Shown here one piece after another: positions 11,846-25,012 of a DNA stretch of 64,000 nucleotides. This DNA comes from Malachius bipustulatus. Taxonomy: Eukaryota; Arthropoda; Insecta; Coleoptera; Melyridae. Each line of letters begins with the position of its first letter. Within the stretch, counting starts at the first letter, position 1. The position numbers and the translations under genes were made by a program. Below the pieces are notes generated by a model. That model ran no database searches, was not told where the DNA came from, and saw only the letters and a program-made list of their open reading frames with translations. The DNA is taken from assembly GCA_910589415.1 (NCBI GenBank), contig OU342639.1, positions 5,898,268-5,962,267 on the forward strand, in the 5' to 3' direction.

Positions 11846-13646
11846 ATTTTTTTAAAATGGTTTTTAGATTAATTTCAAGGTCAAGGAAATGTGTTGAGTT
11901 TGATGGTGGTCTCCTTGACCATTACCTGCACTGCATTGTAATTTTTCTTCCTGTTTCATGTGTTATTTATTTTGCTGTTAAAATTTTTAGCTCGAAACAA
12001 TCTGTAGAAGGGTCCCCAATCTTGGCTAAATCTGTAGATAAAGTAAATTTATTTGAAATACATAACTACAAAATACGCAAGTTTTAAAAAACCACATTTG
12101 ATTTTTCTTAAATTATTTACAACACATGAATTGAAATCCCGAATAAAAAACTAAAAAACTTAATTTTCTTCTCGTTTCAGTTTAATGATGCCAAGTATTT
12201 TTTACCACAATTGTAGCATCTTTCACGTAGTTTTAGAAAATGGCACCAAAGCTTGAATAAAATGCATACAGAGTGAACTTTTTGACAAAACCGAAAGATA
12301 TCAAAAAAATAAGTACGGCCCTGCAGTTTTCGAGTCGGCGAAAAATGCGAGGTATCAAGTTTGGTAGAGCATATCTACCAAATTTCGTTAAATTCGATCA
12401 ATTCGTTCAAAAGATATCGCGCTCATCAAAAATTTCGTCAAATTTCACAAATCACCCTGTATAATCGAAACGAAGGGCCTCAGGAAAATTTCAAAACCAG
12501 ATCCTGAATCGCCTTGAAAAACTACACCTACCCTTAAGCTATGGCAGCCATGTCGTGGGACACCCTGTATATGTAGAACTCTTATTTCTACTCAGAGCTC
12601 TAAAAAACTGAGTATTTAGGGAAACTTCGGGGGCCAGCTTCACGGGACTCTGATAGCTGAGATTCAATAATTAAAAAAAAAACATGAAAATGTTATATTT
12701 TTTTGCCATCAGTTTATTAATAAAAAAAGAAACTTTGAAAGGATAAAAGAAAATATATGAAGAATGATATATTTCTAATAATAAATTATTACATTTCGGG
12801 ACACAATTTGATTTTATCGTTACAATCAATGCATTCATGACAGATACATAATGTGTAATTTTAAATTATCATAATGAATTACGTAACTGATGGCGTAAAA
12901 TATGAAAATTTCCTACTAGTTCTGCATTAAAATCGAAAAAACGAATTAGTAGGTAGGTAATAATTATTTAATTTTAGATGTAGGAAACGCATCATTTTAA
13001 ACGAAATTGATATATTAATTATAAAGCATTTTAGATTTGAAAATGTTAACGTACTAACATAGTGTATACAAGGAAAATTAATTTTTTATGTATACATATT
13101 TCACGTTCATGGACAAATTATTTATTTATTTGATATACAGGGTGCCACGTATGTTACGGATCAACTCAGTGGTACGGTTTTTTTTTGAAGGGGGGGGGGG
13201 CTCTCATCTCAGAGAATCGCAGTATATATATTTTTTTTAATCCCTCGATCGTATTTTATCACTTATTATTAGCGAAAATTTTTTATAAGTAATTATTATT
13301 ACGAAACTCCACTTTATTTATAACAAAAACCGTGAAGATTGTCCTTGACAACTTGTCACTTTCTCTAGATCACTTCACAATTTCACATTCTTTTCACATC
13401 CCAAACTATTCTTCTTCTCCTTTATTTTCCTGCTGATCTTACTTCTATGACATCTAGCACTGTGTTCTGACTTCTTAACTCTCCAGCTGATCTTCTTCCA
13501 ATAGATTCCGTACTCTTCTCTTACAACGACGTATCTCTTATATGCAAATCCTGTCAGGTAATTAAATTAGTGTGACGAATAAAATTAAGAAAGTTTAAAT
13601 AAGTTCAGTTGAAAAAAAACTTATTTTCTGTTCAGAGGTTAAGAGA

Positions 13647-14009
13647 TCAAGCTGTCCGCATGTAAACAATTTTTTTCGGAATCCATTCAGCGTTATCGAA
13701 AACATCAATTGCAAATACAATGGATCTTAATACGAATCCCTGTGGGACTCTTGAAGTGATCATAAAATTGCTGTTTTCCAGACAAAAGTGTCTTTTGACT
13801 CTTGCATGGTGAACTAAACTAAAAGTAGCAATAAACCTTTTTATATTTGAGGCCAAAATGTAATCTCCAAAGAGAGATCTGGTAATTCCACAACTACGAT
13901 TTGACCTAATCAGAGAACACAAAAATTTGTGAAAAGTTTTATACTCGCGTATAGTGAAGAACTCTTGTAAATTGTTGGCAGATCTTTTATCACCGAGCAA
14001 TTTTTTCAC
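13647..14009 (-). pseudogene. Decayed reverse transcriptase fragment
   Basis: A 120-residue open frame contains SRVPQGFVLRSIVFAIDVF, which resembles the RT palm motif GVPQGSVLGPLLFLIYIND. The YXDD motif and the rest of the enzyme are missing. Being open for 120 residues in AT-rich DNA supports former coding. The match rests on a single motif, so the call is tentative. Confidence 0.45.
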
Positions 14010-15304
14010 ATTTGGAAAGAGGAAACCATTCGAATGGGCTGAATCTGCCTAATTGGATGTTCTAAATCTTGACCATAAGTTCGTATATGCATAATACTCT
14101 CGGTTGATTTTTTTTTTCTTTTTGAAGATAATCAACAGGCATCCCAAAAACTGAAACCAATATAAGATGCCCTGGCAAAACCAACTGTTTTCGCTTTTTT
14201 TGGAGCTAGAGGTCTCCCCTTTCAGTATTGGTTCACTGTTCCTTGGTCTCTAGTGTAAAGGTGTAAAAAACTCGGTTTGATTACTATGCATGAAACTTCA
14301 GTAACTTCACCTGACACCCCACTGAAACATCCTCACGACGCCGTTTTTGTTCCATTGTGAGAAAATGTGGCAACCATCTTGCGCTAAGCTTTCTAATGTC
14401 TAAATCCTTCAGTATTTTTGGCAGCAAAGATCTGCCACCCCAGTGTATTGTTGTAAATGAAGCAGCAGCAGACTCCCTCAGAGCAGAAGCTGGCTCTGTT
14501 TTGATATCCGGCTAGACTGAGACCTTTGACAACTACACTGATATTTGTCTTTCTAATTTATTTTCAAAGAACAACTAACTGATATCCATAATACGTCAGG
14601 TCGTGTCGTCTGGGATTACCCTCTTATCTTCCATTGGAAACTTTTTGGGTCAAGTTAATTTACATTTCATCGAACTAAGATCACGTAGGTACACTTATTG
14701 CAAAACTTGTGTAATTCTTCTAGACTAAGTACTGACTGACTCATCTTTAATAATGGAACATTTTCTAGGATGTGTGAATGTGACAAATCTATTGAAAAGT
14801 AGGCCACCACCAAATTTTTAAAAATTGCCAAGCCTGGGAAGCCTGAGTACATATTGATTGAGGTCCTTTTTATTTATCTTAAGCCTTATCCTATTAAATA
14901 ATACCTCTGCAAGGTAATTGGTATTTAACCAGCAGCTACCGGTTAACATGCGGTTGCTACTGTTTTAGGTGGATTGGATAGATAAGTAATAATAAAATAA
15001 GTACCGGGAACTTCTTGTGTTTATTGAGAATTATTTTAATAATTGTATTTTAACGACGTTATTTGAACAATCATTACAAGTGCCATGGAAAGGCTTAGAA
15101 GTATTATTACATACACACAACACAATACAATCATACAACATTAACGGCGAAGCGAACACATAATAGGTATACAGTCGCACACATGTTTACATTTTGATCA
15201 ACGATGTTAACAAACTGATGAAACTTGATGGAGATGACTGGGATGTATCTGTGTATTGAATGTTTGATACAATGATACAGAGACGGAAAGATGAGATATT
15301 TTTT

Positions 15305-15345
15305 GTATATAAATGTAACAGCGCGACGATGTTAATTTAGTTGAA
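15305..15345 (+). promoter_or_regulatory. Possible core promoter (TATA + initiator-like)
   Basis: GTATATAAATG at about 15306 is followed some 27 bp later by TTTAGTTG, close to the insect initiator TCAGTT. GC-richer sequence then leads to CTCCAG|GTTAG near 15410, which could be a splice donor. No downstream exon was found, so this could also be chance. Confidence 0.25.
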
Positions 15346-16127
15346 CTGCGGAGGTTGCTAGTCAGCCCTGCAGTAGTGAATCCTACTACCTACTCCTCTG
15401 AAGACTCCAGGTTAGAATTTTTTTTTTATTTACCCATATTTTGAATAAGCAAATTTTCATTCTAAGATGTCTTTTTTTATTTTATTTTCTCGACACTAGA
15501 TATATTGCCCCACCCCCCAGCTCAGTTAGTTTTTTTGACACCTCAATAATTGTGATTTTTTTAAGGTAAAAAGTGAAATAATTAACTATTCACACCTGTC
15601 ACCTGAATGTGAATTGGTATAGGTAGATTATAGAAAATATTCAATAATTATTTAATTTAGAACTCTTGAGTAAAATTTTTAGGGGTATTCACCAATTATT
15701 AATACCGCTATCGCTCTTAACGTTTGAAAATAAATAATTTTTAAAAATGTTTTTCTGGTCCCTAAAAAAAATCACGTTCCACCTAATTTATTGTTTCAAG
15801 AAAGAAAATTTAATAGTTTTTGAAATTTTTAGATGTGCAATGTTTTTTTTTTTTTGTATTACCTGGCTAATAGGTAGGTAATAGGTATACCCGTACATCT
15901 AACATCATCTTTTTTTCATTATTTGTTTCAATTTTTTTATATTATTATTATTTTTTGTATTTTTTATTATTTGAACAACGCCTTCAGGAGGAATACCTCA
16001 TCCAAAAAGAAAAAAATTGCAAATTAATTTCTGAGGTCCCCAAATGATTATTATAATATTATAAAGGAAAATTGTAATTTTTTTACATTTTAGAAGATAA
16101 AACAATTTGTAAAATTTCTCGAATGGA

Positions 16128-19100
16128 AATTTTGCAAAAAAAAAAGCTTTCATATTATTTTTCTAAATTTTTTTAGAGACCTGATAAATTTGAAGGTTCG
16201 AAATTTCCTGGCTATTTTAAAATTTTCTCCATAGCTTAGCGTTATTTTAGCGTGCCTTGACAAACTAATGATAAGTGTAAGACTACCTTCTCAGCTCCGA
16301 TCACCGTGATGCCCAAAATTGTTGTTTTGTGTCAAATGGGGCGAAAAAACTCATAACTTCCCAACCATTAAAGCTAAAAAAAATCTCGACCCTTCATCTT
16401 AATCGCAAAAGAATGCTTTATTACGTAAACAACTCAAAATTTCTTATATGTAATTTTTTCAAAATTTTACAGCGGCACAAATATAAAAATTCGAAACTGA
16501 TTTTTCTTCCGGTATAAAGCCATTCTGATTTTTTCCTGATCAATTTATGATTTACACGATACCCTATCGTAATTCTACTGTGTCTTACGAAAATAATGAC
16601 ATATAAAATTCTTCTCTAGCAGCTCCAGGACAGAAATTATGATTTATTTATTATCTTCAATCGTAAACAACCAGTAGCAATTGAAACTCCGTTAAATGGA
16701 TGTCAAAAAATGTTATAACTTCCAAACCAAAAAAGCTAGAAAAAAACTTCACGGCCCCTCATCTTAATCGCCGGAGAGTGGAAATTTTGCAAAAAGAAAA
16801 ATGAAAAAAAATTTATTACACTTTTCAAAATTTTATTGCAGAGACCCAAATTTGAAAGTTCGAAATTTCTTGCGAAAATATTTTCAAATGTGCAGTTATT
16901 CTTAGTTTTTCCTGGATATTTTTAAATTTTCTCCATTGCTTACAGACCGATTTTTTTCGATGTTTTGAAAAACTAATGATAAGTGAAAAACAACCTCTCA
17001 GCTCTGATCACGGTTATGCCCAAAATTGTTGTTTTGTGTCAAATGGGGCGAAAAAACTCATAACTCCCAACCATTAAAGCTAAAAAAAATCTTGACCCTT
17101 CATCTTAATCGCAAAAGAATGCTTTATTTCGTAAACAACTCAAAATTTCTTATTAGTAATTTTTTCAAAATTTTACAGCGGCACAAATATAAAAATTCGA
17201 AACTGATTTTTCTTCCGGTATAAAGCCATTCTGATTTTTTCCTGATCAATTTATGATTTACACGATACCCGATCCTACTTCTACGGTGTTTTTCGAAAAC
17301 AATGACATATAAAACTCTTTTGTAGCAGCTCCGGGACAGAAATTATGATTTATTTATTACCTTCAATCGTAAAAAACCAGTAGCAATTGAAACTCCGTTA
17401 AATGGATGTCAAAAAATGTTATAACTTCCAAACCAAAAAAGCTAGAAAAAAACTTCACGGCCCCTCATCTTAATCGCCGGAGAGTGGAAATTTTGCAAAA
17501 AGAAAAATGAAAAAAAATTATTACACTTTTCAAAATTTTATTGCAGAGATCCAAATTTGAAAGTTCGAAATTTCTTGCGAAAATATTTTCGAATATGCAG
17601 CCATTCTGAGCTTTTCCTGGATGTTTTTAAATTTTCTCCATTGCTTACCGTTATTTTTCGATGTTTTGAAAAACTAATGATAAGTGAAAAACTACCTCTC
17701 AGCTCTGATCACGGTGATGTCCAAAATTGTTCTCTTGTGTCAAATGGGGCGAAAGAAAGCATAACTTCCCAACCAGAAGAGCTAGAAAATGCCAATTTCG
17801 CGAAATAAATAAAAAATGATCTCATTTAATTTTTCAAAATTTTACAACGACACTAATATGAAAATTCGAAATTAATTTTTCTTTCGGTATGAACCCATTT
17901 TGAGTCTTCCCTGATCAATTTATGATTCAAGCGATACTCTATCGTAATTCTACCGTGTCTTACGAAAATAATGGCACATGAAATTCTTTTCTAGCAACTC
18001 CGGGACAGAAATTATGATTTATTGATTCCCTTCAATCGTAAAAAACCAGTAGCAATTGAAACTCCGTTAAATGGATGTCAAAAAATGTTATAACTTCCAA
18101 ACCAAAAAAGCTAGAAAAAAACTTCACGGCCCCTCATCTTAATCGCCGGAGAGTGGAAATTTTGCAAAAAGAAAAATGAAAAAAAATTTATTACACTTTT
18201 CAAAATTTTATTGCAGAGATCCAAATTTGAAAGTTCGAAATTTCTTGCGAAAATATTTTCGAATATGCAGCCATTCTGAGCTTTTCCTGGATGTTTTTAA
18301 ATTTTCTCCATTGCTTACCGTTATTTTTCGATGTTTTGAAAAACTAATGATAAGTGAAAAACTACCTCTCAGCTCTGATCACGGTGATGTCCAAAATTGT
18401 TCTCTTGTGTCAAATGGGGCGAAAGAAAGCATAACTTCCCAACCAGAAGAGCTAGAAAATGCCAATTTCGCGAAATAAATAAAAAATGATCTCATTTAAT
18501 TTTTCAAAATTTTACAACGACACTAATATGAAAATTCGAAATTAATTTTTCTTTCGGTATGAACCCATTTTGAGTCTTCCCTGATCAATTTATGATTCAA
18601 GCGATACTCTATCGTAATTCTACCGTGTCTTACGAAAATAATGGCACATGAAATTCTTTTCTAGCAACTCCGGGACAGAAATTATGATTTATTGATTCCC
18701 TTCAATCGTAAAAAACCAGTAGCAATTGAAACTCCGTTAAATGGATGTCAAAAAATGTTATAACTTCCAAACCAAAAGAGCTAAAAAAAATCTTCAGGGC
18801 CCCTCATCTTAATCGCCAGAGAGTGGAAATTTTGCAAAAAGGAAAATGAAAAAACATTTATTACACTTTTCAAAATTTTATTGCAGAGACCCAAATTTGA
18901 AAGTTCGAAATTTCTTGCGAAAATATTTTCGAATATGCAGCCATTCTGAGTTTTTCCTGGATATTTTTAAATTTTCTCCATTGCTTACCGTTATTTTTCG
19001 ATGTTTTGAAAAACTAATGATAAGTGTAAAACTACCTCTCAGCTCTGATCACGGTGATGTCCAAAATTGTTGTCTTGTGTCAAATGGGACGAAAGAAAGC

Positions 19101-19395
19101 ATAACTTCCCAATCAGAAAAGCTAGAAAAAAGCTTGACCCCTCATCTTAATCGCAAGAAAATGTCAATTTCGCGAAATAAATAAAAAATGATCTCATCCA
19201 ATTTTTTCAAAATTTTACAGCGGCACTAATATGAAAATTCGAAATTTAAATTTCTTTCGGTATGAAGCCATTCTGATTTTTTCCTGATCAATTTATGATT
19301 TACACAATCCCTTATCGTTACTCTACCATATCTTACGAAAATAATGACATATAAAACTCTTTTCTAGCAGCTCCGGGACAGAAATTATGATTTAT
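16128..19395. repeat. Higher-order tandem array: about 670-bp units of two ~335-360-bp monomers
   Basis: The marker TGGAAATTTTGCAAAAA recurs at about 16130, 16779, 17485, 18153 and 18823. This gives unit lengths of about 650, 705, 669 and 670 bp and nearly five units. Each unit is itself two diverged related halves. One half has CTTCACGGCCCCTCATCTTA and TTTATTGCAGAGA; the other has CTTGACCCTTCATCTTAATC and TTTACAGCGGCAC. Units three and four are almost identical and the outer ones more diverged. Open frames of 83, 100 and 112 residues in it are copies of the same repeat, not genes. Confidence 0.9.
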
Positions 19396-22300
19396 TCCCT
19401 GCATGTAATTACTTTTTTCAGTTTCACTACTTTTAGAAAATACGGACTGGGGGGAATAAGTATTGACTTAAAAAATTTGTCTTCTGAGATTTATAGTAAC
19501 TGAACTCACCTTTTGAATCATACTCCACATATGAGGATACTCATTGAGGGGGGAGGGGGTATTCGGGTAATTTTTTTAATCTTCCAATAATAGAGTTTTT
19601 TTGCGATGGCTTTTTAGCAACATTTTCGAGGATGTTTTAAAAATTGTTCTTATGAGTTCTGCTTGTATGAATCAGCTATGCGGCTGAGAAGCTGAGTAAA
19701 AGTCCCCAATGTCAAGTTGTTCTGAGCTTTCTCAGAAAATTCTATGAATTGTCTTCTGCTTATAGTCTCTTCGGAGAGATTACCGGTGTAGATCTTTCTA
19801 AATTATCATTGACGAAGATGTCAATTGTCAATTTAATGCTGCAAAAAGGTTTACTATGACGGAAGTCTAACGCTTATAATTTTTGTTGTGTAATAATTTT
19901 TTGCGTTTCTACTTCTTAATTAACCACCTAACTGAAGGAATCTTGTATAACGACTTCTGAGAACTACCTCTCACGCTGCCACCCAAACACTCCCATCATA
20001 TTTCCTGAAATAACATAATAAGCAGTTTTTGCTGCTTTCATTAGTTACATTATGTCTCACAAGTTTTTTAGAGTAAAATTACCCTCAGTGTCTCAACACG
20101 TGACTAGCCCACACAGGTCTATATAATATATAATCGACCGTCATGCACTCCCAACGCACCAGAGAGCTACCACCGATCTTGTTGTTCAGACTGTTCAATC
20201 GAAAGATTTTCTCGTCTGAGGTAACATCAAGTGTCTTCAGTTTCCAGAAGTGAAGTAAGTTTCGAAATTTCAAATTAAATTACTATTGAGCATGGTCTAT
20301 TGAGGTGATCGACGAGTCAATTTTTTTTTGGAATAATTGTTGCACCAAAAACGGGAAGGTCGCATATTAGAAACAATATGACCCCCAATGTAAATATGGT
20401 GCCTTGGGGCACGCCGTAAGTTATCTCGACCAATTGTGAGGCTTGAATTAGGTGAAGAGTAGGTTAAACTTACTAATAACAATCTAATTCGTCATCTTTT
20501 GATGATTGCACAAGAGGGTAGTTTTAATATCATGGAGTCTTTGTTTGTATTATTTCTTCTCCTATCTGTACGTTTTAAATAGCTGTCAGATTATGTGGTA
20601 AATATGCTGGAGGAAAATTGATAGCTCTATTAGGACTTAAAAAGTTAACTTATTAGGATCTATATCATGCGCAAAGGTTAGTGTTAATAGTAATGCTGGT
20701 TCCGCGAAAGATTTCACCATAATAACGCGTATTCAAACGAAGGCCAGTTAACAGTTTCTGGTGCGAGCCAGATTCAATTGCCGTCAGTGGTGACGAAACA
20801 AGAACTCATCATTATGATTTCTGATCTAAACAGGAGTCAACGCATTGGCATGCCAAACACTGCAATCTTAGCTCTTAGGTTTAAACGATTGGGGTGGTCA
20901 ATTTGAGGGATTTGTAAAAGGTACAAGACAATTGCGTTGGCGTAAGTTCTCGAGGGTACTAGAAGAGAATACTACTACAGAGCTAACTGCCCAAAAAAAT
21001 TCAGTCCGTTTATGATTAGTCATTTTAGGGTGACGGTTCCGGAATATTTTACCATAGCCCGGTCCGTATTTGTGTCATATTTTGACTTTCACCCTTCACA
21101 AAATATATTAGGGTTTATCTGACCTAAAACTTTATGGGATTGTAAATTTAAAAAAAATGGGAGCATTGAGACTGCGTTAACAAATTGTAGCATTAATTTC
21201 AGAGTTTGGAAGTTGCTGCACATTAAACAGGAGTATTAATATTGAATTATTTATATATGTTTATGCGTTTTGCGCTTTATGTATATTTGCTTTTTATTAA
21301 AGTACATATCCCTGGACTACATTTCTGGTAACATTGGTAAGATTGAGAATAGGAAATTATTAGAAAAATCCAATTTTTTTTAAGGTGATTTTTCATGAAG
21401 TTTCTGGAACTGTCGCTGTAGAAATCAATTGCAAATTTTGAAAAATTCAACGTGTAAAATCTTCAGTTTGCCAGATTAATTTCTGCTATGGAATTTCTTT
21501 TGTTTGTCTACTTTGTCGAGACCATGTTTCATTTGAAAAATTGGTCTTTTTTAATTTCCATTTATTTTATTCAGAAATTTTCGGCGCATTCGGTAAGTAT
21601 TCGATAATAAAGTAATTTTCAAAATCGTACCCTTTGACTCGATCTACTTATCGTAATTTTTGTTTTTAATGTATTTTTTAACATTGATTTAATTATTCCA
21701 TTTTTACTCTTAAAAAAAATAGACACGTTCACGTTTTCAATTTTTTTATCATTTTCCAAACGACTCCTGGTTTGATAAATTTAAAACGTTAAAAAGTTAA
21801 TATATTAAAAAAAATATATTAAAATTTTATCGCAATCTATAAGGAATAAGATTTACCTAAAACCGAATCATATACGGCACACCCAGCATTATAATACATA
21901 CCAACATCGCTACGAAAAATGCGAGAAGAAAAACAATCGCAGAAAGTCTTCTTATATTTCATGAAAACGTATCCACTTTTATCTAATGATGAAGATCGTA
22001 TAATAGGAGAAAAGCTTGTTAACCACGATCATGCAGACAATAAGTTTATTTCATAAATTAATTAAATAAGATATTGGAACCTAAAACAATGTATTTGTTT
22101 AAAAAAGAGAGATAATTACCTCACTACGTTATCATCAACTGTTTACACATTAAACATAGGAAAAGTTATTAAATCGCGTTTATTGAAATAATTTTGAAAA
22201 ATAGAAACAACAAATAAATTATTACTCCCTTATTGTTTCAAGTTTAATCCGGATCTAATAAACTAAAATGACATCATGTAAAATACAAAGATCGTCGATT

Positions 22301-22513
22301 CGTAATTACTTTTTCAATTGTCGATTAGATAAATTACAAATATTTGAAACAAAAATGAAAAATGATCTATTTTTTTTAATTAAGTATTTTTCTCTCTTCT
22401 TTTATTTATGTTCTTATATGTTTTATTTTCTCTGGATTTACGAGGAGAGGGGTTGCAGGGAAGGGATCAATAATCAATTTTGGCGTTATCTTTCACCTTT
22501 TTTTTTCTTTTTC
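19396..22513. other. Intergenic, no supported gene
   Basis: A TATA-like run (CTATATAATATATAATC) lies near 20118 without a convincing initiator or exon. No coding similarity is recognised. The sequence from 21,200 on is very AT-rich. Confidence 0.5.
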
Positions 22514-22517
22514 ACTT

Positions 22518-22735
22518 TCTGAGGTATTGCAGAAAATGTCAACATGATAACCACCCCTTATAATCCCCCAAATTGGAGATCATTGAAATGATTTATTATT
22601 TCAGACTATCAATAATTGAAAGAATTTCCTTCTTTTACGAGTAGGCCTTCTTTTCTCGTATAACTTCTAGTTTCTGAGATATCGTAGAAAGTGTGGTAAA
22701 AGTCGCATTTTCACCCACTCCCTCCATTATCTCCT
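22518..22735. repeat. Diverged direct repeat (two copies here, a third near 25,320)
   Basis: TTTCTGAGGTATTGCAGAAA near 22517 and TTTCTGAGATATCGTAGAAA near 22672 are each followed by a purine-rich stretch and then a CCC-rich tract. A third copy, CGAGATATCGTAGAAAGTG, lies near 25321 on the far side of the palindrome cluster. This may be the older host repeat into which the cluster jumped. Confidence 0.5.
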
Positions 22736-22813
22736 AAAATACTTAATAATGAAGCTGAAGCTATAATTACGAAAAACTGGTGTAGCTGGAGATGGAAGAG
22801 GTCTCTATACATA

Positions 22814-23683
22814 CAGGGTTATTCACGGTATACGCCACGGAAGTTTATGGCCGTGTCTCTGGATTTTAGAATCTTTTTATTTTTGGAGTGGATAGAAACC
22901 CGGTAGAGGTACATTTTAAAATTATATTCATAATGTACAGGGTGTCCCAAAAGCATGAAACATATCAAAGTTATGTTTTTTTAAATGGAATGCTCCTATG
23001 TTATTGCATTTTTAGATTGTCTGAGAAGAGAAAATAAGATTGGCTTTTACAGTTGGTGTTTAAATTCAGAAGTTTTTGAGTTATAAACAAGTGAAAATCG
23101 TCATTTTTCAAGTTCACGGCCCTGTACAACGAAAACGGCTGAAGATAGAGAAAAACGGCTTACATGTTCCTATTTGAATTTTTTATGTACTATCCTGCTA
23201 TGGTATAGAAACATTTGTACTTTCTTTGATTTTTTTATTTGGCGACGCGTGGAGAAATCTCAGAATTTTTAAAATTTTTTATCACCCCGTATAAACATTT
23301 CATCTACATCATAGGAGAGTACATGAAAAAGTAAAATAGGGACATGTAAGCCGTTTTTCTATATCTTCAGCCGTTTTTGTTGTACAGTTTATAATGTACA
23401 TTTTCACTTGTTTATAACTCACAAACTTCTGAATTTAAGCACCAACTGTAAAAGCCAATCTTATTTTCTCTTCTCAGACAATCTAAAAATGCAATAACAT
23501 AGGAGCATTCCATTTAAAAAAACATAACTTTGATATGTTTTATGCTTTTGGGACACCTGTACATTATGAATATAATTTTAAAACGTACCTCTGCCGGGTC
23601 TCTATTCACTCCAAAAATAAAAAGATCCTAAAATCCAGAGACACGGCCATAAACTTCCGTGGCGTATACCGTGAATAACCCTG
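22814..23683. mobile_element. Palindromic MITE-like element (870 bp), nested structure
   Basis: The ends are CAGGGTTATTCACGG and its inverse, flanked by TA at 22812-22813 and 23684-23685. The arms pair nearly to the centre. A second TA-flanked box CAGGGTGTCCCAAAAGC starts at 22938, and its inverse ends at 23569. The sequences immediately outside that inner pair are CATAATG and CATTATG, so removing the inner 632 bp leaves an almost perfect palindrome of about 236 bp. No protein is encoded. Confidence 0.85.
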
Positions 23684-23814
23684 TATAGGCTCGAACCATA
23701 TGGAAATTTTTTTTTTTATTAATCATAAGAAAAAATTAATTCTTCTCAAAAAGTAGTGATGCATGGCCTAAAACCTAAAATGAAATTATCAGATATCAAA
23801 TTTTGGCATTTGTA

Positions 23815-25004
23815 CAGGTGTCCCAAAATTCCATAGACATGGAGCAACCACAGATTACTGAGGTAAAAAAAAGACGCTCGGACCAAACTTATCTCTATAC
23901 CAAAATGCTTCGTTTGTCCGCTAGAGGGCTTCAAAGTCTTTTGAAAATTTTAGTTTTTTTGAAATATCTCAAAGTCGGCTGATTCCAATTCGATGAAATT
24001 TGGTACGTAAATTTCTTATTAAAAGTACTAATTTCTGACGTACATGATAATTTGACGGAAACCCGGGAATGGGTTAAACTACCCCTACCCTCCATTAAAA
24101 TCGATCGTAATTGTTGATAGCGTAGCAGGAACGCTGCTCAGGTTTTTTTGTTTGAAAGATACATTGTTTTAGCCCATTTTTGGTCTCTTACAAAAATCTG
24201 TACCTTTCCGAGGAGCTATGTGATAAAATAAATTAGTCGATGGTACCTAACCAAAATTCTATTTCATCCTTTTAATTTTAAATCAAATTTTCAATTGTCA
24301 GGTGATTATTTGATCTAATCTCATAGAAGATGTTTAATATGGTTCGGTTTTTTTTTCAGGTGTTTGCAAACGGTTTTTTTCAAACGCAGCGTAAACAGTT
24401 TGCAAAACGACGAGGTTCCAAGAAAAGTTAAAATCATTTTTTTGCGCAGGATGGAACTTTCTAGGGTCCAAACCGGCGCCCACATCGAGCATCTTTTATG
24501 AGATTAGATAAAATAATCACCTGACAATTGAAAATTTGATTTCAAATTAAAAGAATGAAATAAAAATTTAGTTATCATCGACTAATTTATTTTATCACAT
24601 AGCACCTCGGAAAGATACAGATTTTTGTAGCAGACCAAAAATGGGCTAAAACAATGTATCTTTCAAACAAAAAAACATGAACAACGTTCCTGCTATCCTA
24701 TCAACAATTACGATCGATTTTAATGGAGGGTAGGGGTAGTTTCACCCCTTCCCGGGTTTTCGTCAAATTATCATGTACATCAGAAGTTAGTACTTTTAAT
24801 AAGAAATTCACCTACTAAATTTCATCGAATTTGAATCAGCCGACTTTGAGCTATTTCAAAAAAAATAAAATTTTCAAAAGACTTTGAAGCCCTCTAACGG
24901 ACAAACGAAGCACTTTGGTATAGAGATAAGTTTGGTCCGAGCGACTTTTTTTTACCTCAGTAATCTGTGGTTGCTCCATGTCCATGGAATATTGGGACAC
25001 CCTG
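23815..25004. mobile_element. Palindromic MITE-like element (1,190 bp)
   Basis: The ends are CAGGTGTCCCAAAATTCCA and its inverse, with TA flanks. The arms are about 515 bp (23815-24330 and 24488-25004). The central loop of about 157 bp contains two inverted TTTGCAAAC-like motifs near 24361. The flanks outside the ends are themselves related in inverted orientation (23746-23812 with about 25190-25262), so this too looks like an element sitting at the centre of an older palindrome. Open frames in the arms are artefacts. Confidence 0.85.
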
Positions 25005-25012
25005 TATATTAT

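Larger units (their letters stand above)
9321..12567. mobile_element. Long-TIR DNA transposon with CAGGTGTCCC ends, TA flanks
   Basis: Very long inverted repeats of about 700-765 bp (9321-10085 and 11872-12567) match closely along their whole length. The ends are CAGGTGTCCCACGACAT and its inverse, flanked by TA on both sides (9319-9320 and 12568-12569), which fits a Tc1/mariner-like TA duplication. Between the arms are a broken DDE transposase and an inserted LINE. A second box, CAGGGTGATTTGTG, lies 107 bp in from each end (9428 and 12459), also next to TA. A third, opposed box (TTCACCCTG) ends at 9620. Confidence 0.88.
12570..16127. other. Intergenic, few weak features
   Basis: Mostly AT-rich unique sequence. 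A solitary CAGGGTGCC box next to TA lies at 13138 with no partner end found, and an 11-G run ends at 13200. A decayed RT fragment and a possible promoter are listed separately. I recognise nothing else. Confidence 0.5.

Noticed and set aside
13138..13200. CAGGGTGCC box next to TA, looking like a transposon end
   Set aside because: No inverted partner within several kilobases, so the element cannot be bounded; only noted.
17557..19184. Three similar open frames of 83, 100 and 112 residues
   Set aside because: They are the same strand of successive units of the tandem array; the similarity comes from the DNA repeat and there is no protein character.
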